A stretch of DNA of 64,000 nt from Pseudomonas iranensis (GTDB lineage Bacteria; Pseudomonadota; Gammaproteobacteria; Pseudomonadales; Pseudomonadaceae). A program made the translations under genes and the position numbers. The stretch covers positions 620,001 through 684,000 of the forward strand of contig NZ_CP077092.1 in assembly GCF_014268585.2 (NCBI RefSeq), given 5' to 3'. Positions 10,328-19,447 of this stretch are shown here, piece after piece. Each line of letters opens with the position of its first letter. Positions within the stretch are counted from its first letter, which is position 1. A model generated the notes under the pieces. That model was not told the origin of the DNA. It was given only the letters and a program-made list of their open reading frames with translations, and did not search any database.

Positions 10328-10505
10328 CCCCTCACCCCAGCCCTCTCCCCAGGGAGAGGGAGCCGACCGAGGTGTCCTGCGTCATACATCGACCTGAAAA
10401 AATCGAGTCGATTATCGATTCAAAGAAGCTCGCTCAGGTCGGCGTAGCTAGCGAACATCCCCCAATCAGTCCCCTCTCCCTCCGGGAGAGGGTTAGGGTG
10501 AGGGG
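10328..10505. repeat. MITE-like repeat with CCCTCTCCC terminal inverted repeats
   Basis: A 178-bp unit with long inverted ends (CCCCTCACCCCAGCCCTCTC / GAGAGGGTTAGGGTGAGGGG). It fills the gap between phaF and phaD. Internal words (GGTCGGCGTAG, CCCCCAATCAGTCCCC) recur in the opposite orientation in the element at 26501-26679, so the two are copies of one family, not just similar ends. No coding capacity. Confidence 0.8.
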
Positions 10506-10514
10506 CTTTTCGGG

Positions 10515-11135
10515 TCAGTCGTGATCCTCAAGGTATTGCAGCGCCATCCGCTCTGTAGCCACCTTCACTGGCGGCAGCAAATGCGGCGCCACCAGCATCA
10601 TGATCTGATAAACCACCAACCGGACCTCACCCTCACGATCCAGAATCCGCTGGTAATCCAGCGAGAACAGCAGCGTCATGGTCACCTGCTCGACCAATTG
10701 CCCCAGCGCCTGAGTATCGCTGACCAGTTGCCCCGAAGCCTTCAATCGCGCCAGCAACGACGCCAGCGTCCGCTTCAGCGCATTGAGCAGATTGCGAATT
10801 CCCTTGGCCAGTTTCGGCAAGCGGCCGGCGAGGTTCGACAGGTCCTGGAACAGGAACCGGTATTGCGCCAATCGCTCGACGATCAAATGCAGAAACAGCC
10901 AGTAATCCTCCGGTGCAAGCTCCACGTCCGGCGGCGGGTCGAGCAGGGGCGCGAGCTCGTGCTGGAAGCGTTCGAACAGACCGAGAATCAGCGGTTCCTT
11001 ACCGTGGAAGTGGTAGTAGAGATTGCCCGGGCTGATCCCCATTTCGTTGGCCACCTCCATGGTGGAAACGTTCGGCTCACCCTTTTCGTTGAACAGTTGC
11101 AGTGCACATTCGAGAATCCGGTCGCGGGTTTTCAT
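10515..11135 (-). CDS. phaD: TetR-family regulator PhaD
   Basis: 206-aa TetR/AcrR-type DNA-binding protein at the end of phaC1-Z-C2-D. The N-terminal helix-turn-helix (VSTMEVANEMGISPGNLYYH) is clear; the C-terminal ligand domain is helical. In P. putida PhaD is a transcriptional activator of both pha operons that responds to a fatty-acid-derived effector, and the same role is likely here. It sits 30 bp downstream of phaC2. Confidence 0.93.
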   Translation of the reverse strand: MKTRDRILECALQLFNEKGEPNVSTMEVANEMGISPGNLYYHFHGKEPLILGLFERFQHELAPLLDPPPDVELAPEDYWLFLHLIVERLAQYRFLFQDLSNLAGRLPKLAKGIRNLLNALKRTLASLLARLKASGQLVSDTQALGQLVEQVTMTLLFSLDYQRILDREGEVRLVVYQIMMLVAPHLLPPVKVATERMALQYLEDHD

Positions 11136-11165
11136 CCAGTCTTCTTAGAAAATTTCGGTTGAGCG

Positions 11166-12848
11166 TCAGCGCACATGCACATAGGTGCCGGGTGCCGCTT
11201 CCATCGGTGGATAGTTCGGATTGCCGAGGGTGGTGCGAGTCTCATTCAGCGCGCCGGAGCGCTGCGCGACCCATTCCAGCCACAGTGGCCACCAGCTGCC
11301 GTCGACGTGTTTGGCATCGTAGTACCAGGCACGCGGGTCGCTGCTCAGTTTGGCGTTCTCGACGTAGGCAGCTTTCGGGTTGCTCGGCGGGTTGAGGATG
11401 CTCTGCACATGGCCGCTGTTGGACAGCACGAAACGTCGCTCGCCACCGAGCAGCAGGGTCGAGCGATACACCGCGTCCCATGGCGTGATGTGGTCGTTCA
11501 TGCCGGCGACGCTGAAGCTGTCGACATTGACCTTCTGCAGATCGATCGGCGTACCGCACACCTCGAGACCGCCAGCGTGGATCAGCGGGTTGTGCTTGAA
11601 GAAGTCCAGCAGATCGCCGTGCAGCGCCGCCGGCAGCCGGGTGTTGTCGTTGTTCCAGTAGAGAATGTCGAAGGCTGGCGGCTCCTTGCCCAGCAGGTAG
11701 TTGTTAACGAAATAGCTCCAGATCAAATCGTTGGGGCGCATCCAGGCGAAGACCTTGGCCATGTCGCGCCCGTCGAGCACGCCTCGTTGGTACGAGCGAC
11801 GCTTGGCCGCTTCCAGTGTTTGTTCATCGGCAAACAGCGTCGCCGGGGTCTCGATCTGGCTGTCGAGCAGACTGACCAGATACGTCGCGCTGGCGACCCG
11901 GCGCAGTTGCCGTTTGGCCTGCAAGTGCCCTTGCAGAGCGGCGATGGTCAGGCCGCCGGCGCAGGCGCCCATCAGGTTCACTTCACGCGCGCCGGTAATC
12001 GCCCGGCAGATATTCATCGCTTCTTCGACTGCTTCGACGTAACTCGACAGGCCCCATTCGCGATGGCGCACATCAGGGTTGCGCCAGCTGATCATGAAGG
12101 TCTGCAGGCTGTTTTTCAGGGCGTACTGGACGAAGCTGTTCTGCGGGCTCAGGTCGAAGATGTAGTACTTGTTGATTTGCGGCGGCACCACCAGCAGCGG
12201 CTTGGCGTACTGCTTTTCGCTCATCGATTTGTACTGGATCAGCTCGAACATTTCATTGCGAAACACCACCGATCCGCTGGTGGTCGCCACGGTTTTGCCG
12301 ACCTCGAACGCCTGCTTGGTCACTTGCCGTGGCAGGCCGTCGTTGTGCAACAGATCATCGAACAGATGGCTCAGGCCACGCACCAGACTCTGCCCGCCGG
12401 AATTGAACAACTCCTTGACCGCCAGCGGGTTGAGCAGGGTGTTGGAGGGCGCCACGGCGTCATTGAGCAGGGTGAAAGCGAAGTGCGCACGGGCACGATC
12501 TTCAGGGCTCATGTCACCTTCGTCGATCCAGCTTTTGACCTGTTTCTGCCAGGCCAGATACGCCTGCAGGCTGCGCCGGTAGAACGGGTTGAGGCTCCAC
12601 GCCGGATCGGCGAAGCGGCTGTCTTGCGGGTTGGTCGGGTGCAGGGTTTCGCCGAGCAGCACGCGGCCCAACTGTCCGCCAAGCTTCAGCGCATGCTTTG
12701 CGCTGTGCAACGGATTGCGCAGGCCGTGGGCGGCGACGCTGCGCAGTGTGGACAGCAGATCCCTGCCGCGCAGACCGGCGATCGCACTCTGGGCGTTGAT
12801 AAACACGGCGGGGCTGGGCACCACGCCCGTCGCTGGTTTTTCGCGCAT
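11166..12848 (-). CDS. phaC2: Class II poly(3-hydroxyalkanoate) synthase 2
   Basis: 560-aa PHA synthase polymerising medium-chain 3-hydroxyacyl-CoA on granules. The lipase-like box is MGACAGG with nucleophile Cys296. The triad is completed by Asp452 (NDHITPW) and His480 (SNSGHVQS). It is colinear over its whole length with phaC1 (14056-15735), including FRNEMFELIQY and SWRNPDVRHREWGLS. Third gene of phaC1-Z-C2-D and probably a duplicate of phaC1. Confidence 0.96.
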   Translation of the reverse strand: MREKPATGVVPSPAVFINAQSAIAGLRGRDLLSTLRSVAAHGLRNPLHSAKHALKLGGQLGRVLLGETLHPTNPQDSRFADPAWSLNPFYRRSLQAYLAWQKQVKSWIDEGDMSPEDRARAHFAFTLLNDAVAPSNTLLNPLAVKELFNSGGQSLVRGLSHLFDDLLHNDGLPRQVTKQAFEVGKTVATTSGSVVFRNEMFELIQYKSMSEKQYAKPLLVVPPQINKYYIFDLSPQNSFVQYALKNSLQTFMISWRNPDVRHREWGLSSYVEAVEEAMNICRAITGAREVNLMGACAGGLTIAALQGHLQAKRQLRRVASATYLVSLLDSQIETPATLFADEQTLEAAKRRSYQRGVLDGRDMAKVFAWMRPNDLIWSYFVNNYLLGKEPPAFDILYWNNDNTRLPAALHGDLLDFFKHNPLIHAGGLEVCGTPIDLQKVNVDSFSVAGMNDHITPWDAVYRSTLLLGGERRFVLSNSGHVQSILNPPSNPKAAYVENAKLSSDPRAWYYDAKHVDGSWWPLWLEWVAQRSGALNETRTTLGNPNYPPMEAAPGTYVHVR

Positions 12849-12985
12849 GACTCAACACTCCTTCGTCTCAGGGCAAAAACACACTCACCGAACAGATCAC
12901 CATAGACGCTGTTACCGGTTGCTGCCTGCGCAGCGTCCTGCCGCGCACTTGTTGATAAAGACCTGCATAAAGCAGGCCGCCGCGA

Positions 12986-13840
12986 TCAGCCGCCCAACGG
13001 CGTCGGATGCGGGTGCATCACCGCGCGCAGACGTTCTTCCTCCAAGAACTTCATGATGATCGGCGCCACCGCTTCGGCACGGGTGATCAGGAACAGATGA
13101 CCGTCATCGATGATGTGCAGCTGCGCGTTGGGAATGCGCCAGGCGAGCATGCGCATGTTGATCAGCGGAATCAGTGGGTCGTCATCGCCGGCCAGCACCA
13201 GGGTCGGCTGATGGATCTTGTGCAGCCAGTGGATGCTGGTCCAGCCGAGGCCGGCGAACAGCTGCCAGTAATAACCGAGCTTGCCCGCCGAGCGCACTTT
13301 CGCCGCATGGCTGGCCGCCAGCGTCGGATCGCGGCGGAACGAGCCGCCGTAGATCATCGGCGCGATGCGAATCACATGGGATGGCTGAATGTAGCGGCGC
13401 GGGCTGGCCATCATCCACAGTACTTTCGGTTTGCCGGGGACCATCACCGCACCGGCCGCAGTGGCCGCCAGCACCAGTTTCTTGCAGCGCTCGGGGTAGT
13501 CGTAGGCAAACTGCTGCGCCAGGGCGCCGCCCCACGACACGCCGATCACATTGACCTGACCGTAGTCGAGATAGTCGAGCATCCGCGCCGTCAGTTTGGC
13601 CAGGCCGGGGAAGCGATACGGTCGGTTCGGCGTCGACGACCCGCCGACCCCGGGCACGTCGAAGGCGATCACTTCCAGGTCCGGGTCGAGCGCTGCGACA
13701 AACGGAAACACCAGCTCCAGGTTGGCGCCGATGCCGTTGAAGATCAGCAGAGGCGTCAAATGAGGCTTGCCGGGACGCACCGCCGTGCGGAGGGTCTGGC
13801 CATCCAGATCGACGGTGCGGAATATGAACGGTTGCGGCAT
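12986..13840 (-). CDS. phaZ: Intracellular medium-chain PHA depolymerase
   Basis: Alpha/beta-hydrolase (284 aa) that releases 3-hydroxyalkanoic acids from granules. The lipase box GVSWGGA places the nucleophile at Ser102. The Asp in AGDDDPLIP and the His in DDGHLFL complete the triad; an oxyanion-loop motif is near residues 35-40 (NGIGAN). Located between the two synthases as in all class II PHA loci. 215 bp separate it from phaC1, filled by a long inverted repeat that may uncouple the two transcripts. Confidence 0.96.
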   Translation of the reverse strand: MPQPFIFRTVDLDGQTLRTAVRPGKPHLTPLLIFNGIGANLELVFPFVAALDPDLEVIAFDVPGVGGSSTPNRPYRFPGLAKLTARMLDYLDYGQVNVIGVSWGGALAQQFAYDYPERCKKLVLAATAAGAVMVPGKPKVLWMMASPRRYIQPSHVIRIAPMIYGGSFRRDPTLAASHAAKVRSAGKLGYYWQLFAGLGWTSIHWLHKIHQPTLVLAGDDDPLIPLINMRMLAWRIPNAQLHIIDDGHLFLITRAEAVAPIIMKFLEEERLRAVMHPHPTPLGG

Positions 13841-13879
13841 GCTTCAGGCCCTGTAGATTTCAAGTCCACCCGTATTCCT

Positions 13880-14040
13880 GTAGGAGCGGGCCTTGTGGTG
13901 AGGGGATTTATCCCCGTTGGGTTGCGAAGCGACCCCGAATCCTGAAACCACGATTTGTCAGACTGATCGCGGCTAGTCGATTCACGACTGCTTCGCAGCC
14001 GAACGGGGATAAATCCCCTCGCCACAAGGCCCTCTCCCAC
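13880..14040. repeat. Inverted repeat with GAGGGGATTTATCCCC core
   Basis: Two copies in inverted orientation of a unit with GAGGGGATTTATCCCCGTT and TGCGAAGC, between phaC1 and phaZ. The same class occurs at 18559-18691. Each unit contains its own small palindrome (GGGGATTTATCCCC). Outer ends begin GTAGGAGCGGGCCTTGTGG. Confidence 0.8.
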
Positions 14041-14055
14041 AATGGGTGGTGTCAG

Positions 14056-15735
14056 TTACCGCTCGTGAACGTAAGTGCCCGGCGAAGCCTCGCCTGCCGG
14101 GTACGCTTTGTTGCCCAGTTTCGTCGGGGCCTTTTTCAGGTTGCCCGAGCGTTCGGCCAGCCATGCCTGCCAGTACAGCCACCAGGAATCGGTGTGCTTG
14201 GTCGAGTTTTCCTGCCAGTCATCAGCAGTGGCGGCCATCTCTTCGCCGGTCATGTAGCGCGACTTCGGATTTCCCGGCGGGTTGAGGATGCTCTGGATAT
14301 GGCCGCTGCTCGACAGCACGAATTCGACTTTGCCGCCGAACAGCTGCGCCGACTTGTAGCAGGACTTCCATGGCGTGATGTGGTCGTTGGTGCCGGCCAG
14401 CGAGAAGATGTCGGCGGTGACCTGCTTGAGGTCGATCGGCGTGCCGCACACTTCCAGTGCATTGGGGCGGATCAGTGGATTGTTTTTGAACATCTCGATC
14501 AGGTCGCCGTGGAACGCAGCGGGCAGGCGAGTGGTGTCGTTGTTCCAGAACAGGATGTCGAACACCGGCGGCTCGTTGCCGAGCAGGTAGTTGTTGACCC
14601 AGTAGTTCCAGATCAGATCGTTGGGGCGCATCCAGGCGAAGACCTTGGCCATGTCTTTGCCTTCGAGCACGCCGGCCTGGTAGGAGTGGCGCTTGGCGGT
14701 CTCCAGAGTCTGCTCATCGACGAACAGGGCGACGTCGCTGTCCAGGGTGGTGTCGAGCACGCTGACCAGCAGGGTGAGGGCGTTGACCTTGTTCTGGCCG
14801 AGCGCGGCGTAGTGGCCGAGCAGGGCGGTGCAGGTGATGCCGCCGGAGCAGGCGCCGAGCATGTTGACGTCTTTGCTGCCGGTGATCGCCGTGACTACGT
14901 CGACGGCTTCTTTCAGCGCTTCGATGTAGGTCGACAGGCCCCACTCGCGCTGGGCTTTGGTCGGGTTGCGCCAGCTGATGATGAAGGTCGGCACGTTGTT
15001 GCGCAGGCAGAAGCGCGCCAGGCTCTTGTCCGGGCTCAAGTCGAAAACGTAGAACTTGTTGATCTGCGGCGGCACTACCAGCAGCGGGCGCTCGTGGACC
15101 TGCTCGGTGATCGGCCGATACTGGATCAGCTCCAGCACATCATTGCGGAACACCACCGCGCCTTCGGTGACGCCGAGGCTCTTGCCGACTTCAAACGCGC
15201 CCATGTTGACCTGGCTCGGCATGCCGCCGTTGTGCACAAGATCCTTGGCCAGATGCGAGAGGCCATCGAGCAGGCTCTTGCCGCCGGTTTCGAAGAAGCG
15301 TTTGACCGCCGCCGGATTGGCCGCCGTATTTGTCGGCGCCATGGCTTCGGTCATCAGGTTGATGACGAAATGGCCGCGAGCGATGTCTTTGGGGGACAGG
15401 CTGCTGTCATCGATCCAGGCATGCAGTTCCTTGCGCCAGGCCAGGTAGGTTTGCAGATAACGTTTGTATAGCGGGTTCTGGCTCCACGCCGGGTCGGCGA
15501 AACGGCGGTCGTCACCGGCCGGTTGCAGCGCGGATTTGCCCAGCAGGACATTCTTCAGCTCGAGGCCGAAATGAGTCACGTGCCTGACGCTGTGAATCGG
15601 TTGTCTGATGGCCTGTTTCAGCACCATTCGAGCAGAGGCCAGCAGATCCTTTCCGCGCAGCCCGACGACGGGGTTAAGCCCCAGAGTGTTTTCCGAGGCT
15701 TGGTACTTCAGGTCATCGTTATTCTTGTCACTCAT
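14056..15735 (-). CDS. phaC1: Class II poly(3-hydroxyalkanoate) synthase 1
   Basis: 559-aa PHA synthase, first gene of the pha operon. Nucleophile Cys296 in LGACSGG, Asp451 (TNDHITPW) and His479 (SSSGHIQS) match the residues known from P. oleovorans PhaC1. Conserved FRNDVLELIQY and SWRNPTKAQREWGLS segments flank the active site. The GGAG ribosome site precedes the ATG at 15735. A candidate sigma-54 promoter lies 125-140 bp upstream. Confidence 0.97.
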   Translation of the reverse strand: MSDKNNDDLKYQASENTLGLNPVVGLRGKDLLASARMVLKQAIRQPIHSVRHVTHFGLELKNVLLGKSALQPAGDDRRFADPAWSQNPLYKRYLQTYLAWRKELHAWIDDSSLSPKDIARGHFVINLMTEAMAPTNTAANPAAVKRFFETGGKSLLDGLSHLAKDLVHNGGMPSQVNMGAFEVGKSLGVTEGAVVFRNDVLELIQYRPITEQVHERPLLVVPPQINKFYVFDLSPDKSLARFCLRNNVPTFIISWRNPTKAQREWGLSTYIEALKEAVDVVTAITGSKDVNMLGACSGGITCTALLGHYAALGQNKVNALTLLVSVLDTTLDSDVALFVDEQTLETAKRHSYQAGVLEGKDMAKVFAWMRPNDLIWNYWVNNYLLGNEPPVFDILFWNNDTTRLPAAFHGDLIEMFKNNPLIRPNALEVCGTPIDLKQVTADIFSLAGTNDHITPWKSCYKSAQLFGGKVEFVLSSSGHIQSILNPPGNPKSRYMTGEEMAATADDWQENSTKHTDSWWLYWQAWLAERSGNLKKAPTKLGNKAYPAGEASPGTYVHER

Positions 15736-15859
15736 CTACGACGCTCCATTGTCCTGAGACGAGTACCCGGTTTCACGCTGTCGCTTCCACAGCCAATGCC
15801 GGGTACTACTGCTCGGGTGACCGTTGATTCTGCATAGCTGCTTTACAGTCGTAGGGCAC

Positions 15860-15875
15860 TGCAGGGAACTTGCCA
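15860..15875 (-). promoter_or_regulatory. Candidate sigma-54 (-24/-12) promoter of phaC1
   Basis: On the minus strand the sequence TGGCAAGTTCCCTGCA has the invariant GG and GC dinucleotides with 10 bases between them and matches most of the RpoN consensus. A -24/-12 promoter has been proposed for phaC1 in P. aeruginosa (established literature as I recall). No upstream activator site was identified. Confidence 0.5.
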
Positions 15876-15992
15876 GCTCCATTGGTTACCCGAGTTTAAT
15901 TTTTTTCGCAAGCGGCCGATCCGGGGCCGTATGCGCGGAGCATTCAAACAGATGAAGTTAGAAAATGCCCTCTAAAGAGCAAGAGCCACGGC

Positions 15993-16370
15993 CTAGAGCA
16001 TCAGCTTGACGAACGACTCGTTCGGATCGCGGGATTTTCCGGCAGCGCGCAGCTCGGCAAGATAATCGTCCCAGAGTTCGTTCTGGCGCTTGCCGAGTTC
16101 GTAGAGGTATTCCCAGGTGAACAGGCCGCTGTCGTGACCGTCGTCGAAGGTCAGTTTCAGTGCATAGTTGCCAGCCGGTTCCAGCTTGCTCAGACCCACG
16201 TTGAGCTTGCCGAATTGCAGGATCGGTTTGCCGTGGCCCTGGACCTCGGCGGAGGGGGAGTGCACGCGCAGGAACTCGGCGGGCAGGGTGAATTCCTCGC
16301 CGGACGCGTAAGTGAGCGTCAGGGTTTTCGAGGCTTTGTGCAGTTTGATGTCGGTGGGGATTCGATTCAT
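15993..16370 (-). CDS. DUF971 domain protein (gamma-butyrobetaine hydroxylase-like N-terminal domain)
   Basis: 125-aa stand-alone DUF971 protein: a beta-rich fold starting with PTDIKLHKASKTLTLTYASG, with a metal-site-like segment near FDDGHDSGLFTWEYLYELG. The fold is shared with the N-terminal domain of gamma-butyrobetaine hydroxylase and with proteins linked to Fe-S cluster handling, but its own function is unsettled. The ATG at 16370 gives MNRIPTDIKL. A longer open frame runs upstream through a REPIN and is rejected. Location downstream of hslU is conserved in Pseudomonas. Confidence 0.85.
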   Translation of the reverse strand: MNRIPTDIKLHKASKTLTLTYASGEEFTLPAEFLRVHSPSAEVQGHGKPILQFGKLNVGLSKLEPAGNYALKLTFDDGHDSGLFTWEYLYELGKRQNELWDDYLAELRAAGKSRDPNESFVKLML

Positions 16371-16407
16371 GGGCTGGCGTCCGATGTGTGGGCGGCCCTG
16401 ATTCAAA

Positions 16408-16499
16408 TGTGGGAGCGAGCCTGCTCGCAAAAGCGGCGGGTCAGACGGCATTGATACCGCCTGACACGACCTCTTCGCGAGCAGGCTCGCTCCCACAGG
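16408..16499. repeat. REPIN (inverted REP pair)
   Basis: Units TGTGGGAGCGAGCCTGCTCG and the complementary CGAGCAGGCTCGCTCCCACA with a 50-bp spacer, between hslU and the DUF971 gene. The first unit has GCTCGCAAAA instead of GCTCGCGAAA. Confidence 0.9.
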
Positions 16500-16523
16500 G
16501 TCCGCTACCGCTGTAAGTATGGC

Positions 16524-17861
16524 TTACAGGATATAACGGGACAGATCTTCGTTCTGCGCCAATTCGCCGAGGTGGCTGTTGACGTATTCGGCGTCGATCA
16601 GAATCGCCTTGTCATCGTGGGCGCTGGCCAGGTCGCCGGCGCTGAACGACACCTCTTCGAGCAGACGCTCAAGCAGGGTGTGCAGGCGACGGGCACCGAT
16701 GTTCTCGGTTTTCTCGTTGACCTGCCAGGCGATCTCCGCCAGACGCTTGATGCCTTCGGGCTGGAACTGGATGTTCAGGCCTTCGGTTTTCAGCAGCGCG
16801 CAGTATTGCTCGGTGAGCGAGGCGTGCGGTTCGCTGAGGATGCGTTCGAAGTCTTCGGGGCTCAGCGCCTTGAGTTCGACGCGGATCGGCAGACGACCTT
16901 GCAGCTCCGGTACCAGATCGCTCGGCTTGCTCAGGTGGAACGCACCGGAAGCGATGAACAGGATGTGGTCAGTCTTGACCATGCCCAGCTTGGTGTTGAC
17001 GGTGCAGCCTTCGATCAGCGGCAGCAGGTCGCGCTGTACGCCTTCACGGGAGACATCGGCGCCGCCGACATTGCCGCGCTTGGCGACTTTGTCGATTTCG
17101 TCGATGAAGACGATGCCGTGCTGCTCGACCGCTTCCAGCGCCTTGGCCTTCAGTTCTTCTTCGTTGACCAGACGCCCGGCTTCTTCATCGCGCACCAGTT
17201 TCAGCGCTTCCTTGACCTTGAGCTTGCGCGACTTCTTCTTGCCCTTGCCCATGTTGGCAAACAGCGATTGCAGCTGGTTGGTCATTTCTTCCATGCCCGG
17301 CGGCGTGGCGATTTCGATGCCGGAGACTTCGGCGACTTCGATCTCGATTTCCTTGTCGTCCAGCTGACCTTCGCGCAGACGCTTGCGGAACAGCTGACGA
17401 GTATTGGAATCGGAGCTCGGCGCTTCTTCGTTGCTGAAGCCCATGCGTGCCGGCGGCAGCAACGCGTCGAGGATGCGGTCCTCGGCGGCGTCTTCGGCGC
17501 GGTGGCGTACGCGGGTCATTTCCTGCTCGCGGAGCATCTTGATCGCGGCATCGGCCAGATCACGGATGATCGACTCGACGTCACGGCCGACATAACCGAC
17601 TTCGGTGAATTTGGTCGCTTCGACCTTGATGAACGGCGCATTGGCCAGTTTCGCCAGGCGACGGGCGATCTCGGTTTTACCGACACCGGTCGGGCCGATC
17701 ATCAGGATGTTCTTCGGGGTCACCTCAACGCGCAGCTCTTCAGGCAGCTGCATGCGGCGCCAGCGGTTGCGCAGGGCAATCGCGACGGCGCGCTTGGCAT
17801 CGTCCTGGCCGATGATATGGCGGTTGAGTTCGTGGACGATTTCGCGGGGAGTCATGGACAT
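16524..17861 (-). CDS. hslU: ATP-dependent protease ATPase subunit HslU
   Basis: 445-aa AAA+ unfoldase (ClpY) that feeds substrates into HslV. Walker A is GPTGVGKT at residues 56-63. The I-domain insertion (about 110-240) is Lys/Arg-rich in its second half ([16 protein letters not shown]). Walker B is VFIDEID, the sensor region follows, and the C-terminus LSRYIL is the tail that docks on HslV. It starts 55 bp after hslV and shares its heat-shock promoter. Confidence 0.98.
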   Translation of the reverse strand: MSMTPREIVHELNRHIIGQDDAKRAVAIALRNRWRRMQLPEELRVEVTPKNILMIGPTGVGKTEIARRLAKLANAPFIKVEATKFTEVGYVGRDVESIIRDLADAAIKMLREQEMTRVRHRAEDAAEDRILDALLPPARMGFSNEEAPSSDSNTRQLFRKRLREGQLDDKEIEIEVAEVSGIEIATPPGMEEMTNQLQSLFANMGKGKKKSRKLKVKEALKLVRDEEAGRLVNEEELKAKALEAVEQHGIVFIDEIDKVAKRGNVGGADVSREGVQRDLLPLIEGCTVNTKLGMVKTDHILFIASGAFHLSKPSDLVPELQGRLPIRVELKALSPEDFERILSEPHASLTEQYCALLKTEGLNIQFQPEGIKRLAEIAWQVNEKTENIGARRLHTLLERLLEEVSFSAGDLASAHDDKAILIDAEYVNSHLGELAQNEDLSRYIL

Positions 17862-17916
17862 AGTAATTGACGGTCCTCAAGCAGAAACAAGCCGTGGCAC
17901 ATGGGCCGCAACAGGC

Positions 17917-18447
17917 TTATTCAGCGAGATCCTGCTCCTCAATGGTCTGGGTGTGGTTGGTGAATACGCAGATGTCGCCAGCGATGCCGAGAGCGGTTTC
18001 GACGATCTCGCGAGCCGACAGGTCGGTCTTTTTCAGCAGGGCACTGGCGGCGGCTTGCGCGTAGGCGCCGCCGGAACCCATGGCGATCAGGCCATCTTCG
18101 GGTTCGACCACGTCACCGTTGCCGGTGATGATCAGCGAGGCATCTTTGTTGGCAACCGCGAGCATCGCTTCGAGGCGGCTCAGGGAGCGGTCGGTGCGCC
18201 ATTCCTTGGCGAGTTCGACGGCGGCGCGGATCAGGTGACCCTGATGTTTTTCGAGCTGGCCTTCGAAACGTTCGAACAGGGTGAAGGCGTCGGCGGTGGC
18301 ACCGGCGAAACCGGCGATGACCTGGCCGTGGTACAGGCGACGGACCTTTTTGGCGTTGCCTTTCATCACGGTGTTGCCGAGAGAAACCTGGCCGTCGCCG
18401 CCCATGACGACTTTGCCGTGGCGGCGGACTGAAACGATGGTGGTCAA
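17917..18447 (-). CDS. hslV: ATP-dependent protease proteolytic subunit HslV
   Basis: 176-aa N-terminal-nucleophile threonine protease, proteasome beta-type (ClpQ). The start is a TTG at 18447, read as (M)TTIVSVRR, so that removal of Met exposes the catalytic Thr; the in-frame ATG 16 codons upstream would bury it. A GGAG site lies 9 bp upstream of the TTG. Lys in [13 protein letters not shown] and the [11 protein letters not shown] loop are conserved. Forms the HslVU protease with the downstream hslU. Confidence 0.96.
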   Translation of the reverse strand: MTTIVSVRRHGKVVMGGDGQVSLGNTVMKGNAKKVRRLYHGQVIAGFAGATADAFTLFERFEGQLEKHQGHLIRAAVELAKEWRTDRSLSRLEAMLAVANKDASLIITGNGDVVEPEDGLIAMGSGGAYAQAAASALLKKTDLSAREIVETALGIAGDICVFTNHTQTIEEQDLAE

Positions 18448-18493
18448 GGGAAGAGTCTCCACGCAGCGGGGCGAAAATGCCTTATGCCCATTC

Positions 18494-18520
18494 ATATGGG
18501 GGTGCTGGAGGGGATTTCAA
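18494..18520 (-). promoter_or_regulatory. Sigma-32 heat-shock promoter of hslVU
   Basis: Minus-strand TTGAAA and CCCCATAT separated by 13 bp match the RpoH consensus (CTTGAAA, 11-16 bp, CCCCATNT) almost perfectly and lie about 47 bp upstream of the hslV TTG. hslVU is a known RpoH regulon member. Confidence 0.85.
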
Positions 18521-18558
18521 CCGGCAGGGGCGATGGGAGACGAATGGTGTGTGATGAC

Positions 18559-18691
18559 TGTGGCGAGGGGATTTATCCCCGTTCGGCTGCGAAGCAGTCG
18601 CGAAACCATCATTTGCGGTATGCCTGCTGCACCGCAATGGCTGGTTTCAGGGCTGCTTCGCAGCCCCGCGGGGATAAATCCCCTCACCACA
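18559..18691. repeat. Inverted repeat with GAGGGGATTTATCCCC core
   Basis: Two inverted units, TGTGGCGAGGGGATTTATCC and GGATAAATCCCCTCACCACA, each followed internally by a GCTGCGAAGCAG-type palindrome. Same class as 13880-14040. It separates hslV from the SPOR-domain gene. Confidence 0.85.
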
Positions 18692-18735
18692 AAGTTTGAA
18701 GGTCACCTGCAAGTTGCAGCTGACCTCTGAGAGCC

Positions 18736-19446
18736 TTAGCGGCTCTGGCGTTGTTGTAACAACAGGTTGCTGAAGCCCGCACCAGCCAGTTGTTTCTGCG
18801 CCGTGGTCAGTTGTTCACGGTTGCTGAACGGCCCGACCAAGACGCGGTACCAGGTTTCATCCTTGACCGTACCGGACTCCACCGCGACGGCCTGGCCGAG
18901 CAGAATGATCTGCGCACGTACCTTGTCAGCATCGGTTTCCTTGCGGAACGAACCGGCCTGGAGGAAGAACTTGGTCACTGGCGCGGCTTTGCTCACCGGT
19001 GGCGCTGGCGGCGGCGTGATCCCGGCCAGAGCCGCTTGAGCCCGTGCGGTGTCGATCTTCGCCGCTTCGGCCGGGGTTACCGGCGTGGTCGGGATGGCCG
19101 GCACTTGCGGCGTCGGCAGGGTCTTCTCCGGTACCGCGTCCGGCGGCACGATCACTTCCGATTCCGGCAGCAGCGTGTAGAAGTCGTATTTCGGCTTCAC
19201 CGGTTGCGTCGGGCTCGGCGGGGTCTTGTTGGCCTCGGCGATCTTCGACGCTTTCTGCTGCTGCTCGACCTTCTCGCGCTTGACCGTGTCGCTGCCCTTG
19301 CCCGGTTCCAGTTTCATCAGAAACACGATGAACGCGCCGACGGTCAGGCCGATGGCCATCCACAGCCAGCCCGGAATCGGTTGTTTCGCCGGGGCCTGAT
19401 AGCGGCTGGCGCCGCGTTTGGGTGCAGGTTTTTTCTTGGCAGCCAA
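18736..19446 (-). CDS. SPOR-domain cell-division protein (FtsN-like)
   Basis: 236-aa bitopic inner-membrane protein: a basic N-terminus (MAAKKKPAPKRGASRY), one TM helix (about residues 26-43), a Pro/Thr-rich periplasmic linker and a C-terminal SPOR domain (FFLQAGSFRKETDADKVRAQ to the end) that would bind denuded septal peptidoglycan. The architecture matches FtsN. It lies directly downstream of argS with one base between stop and start, so it is probably cotranscribed. Confidence 0.88.
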   Translation of the reverse strand: MAAKKKPAPKRGASRYQAPAKQPIPGWLWMAIGLTVGAFIVFLMKLEPGKGSDTVKREKVEQQQKASKIAEANKTPPSPTQPVKPKYDFYTLLPESEVIVPPDAVPEKTLPTPQVPAIPTTPVTPAEAAKIDTARAQAALAGITPPPAPPVSKAAPVTKFFLQAGSFRKETDADKVRAQIILLGQAVAVESGTVKDETWYRVLVGPFSNREQLTTAQKQLAGAGFSNLLLQQRQSR

Positions 19447-19447
19447 C

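Noticed and set aside
16371..16496. Extended DUF971 protein starting in the REPIN
   Set aside because: The added residues (GASLLAK...) are a translation of the repeat, unlike the lipoprotein case a good ATG and normal family start exist at 16370.
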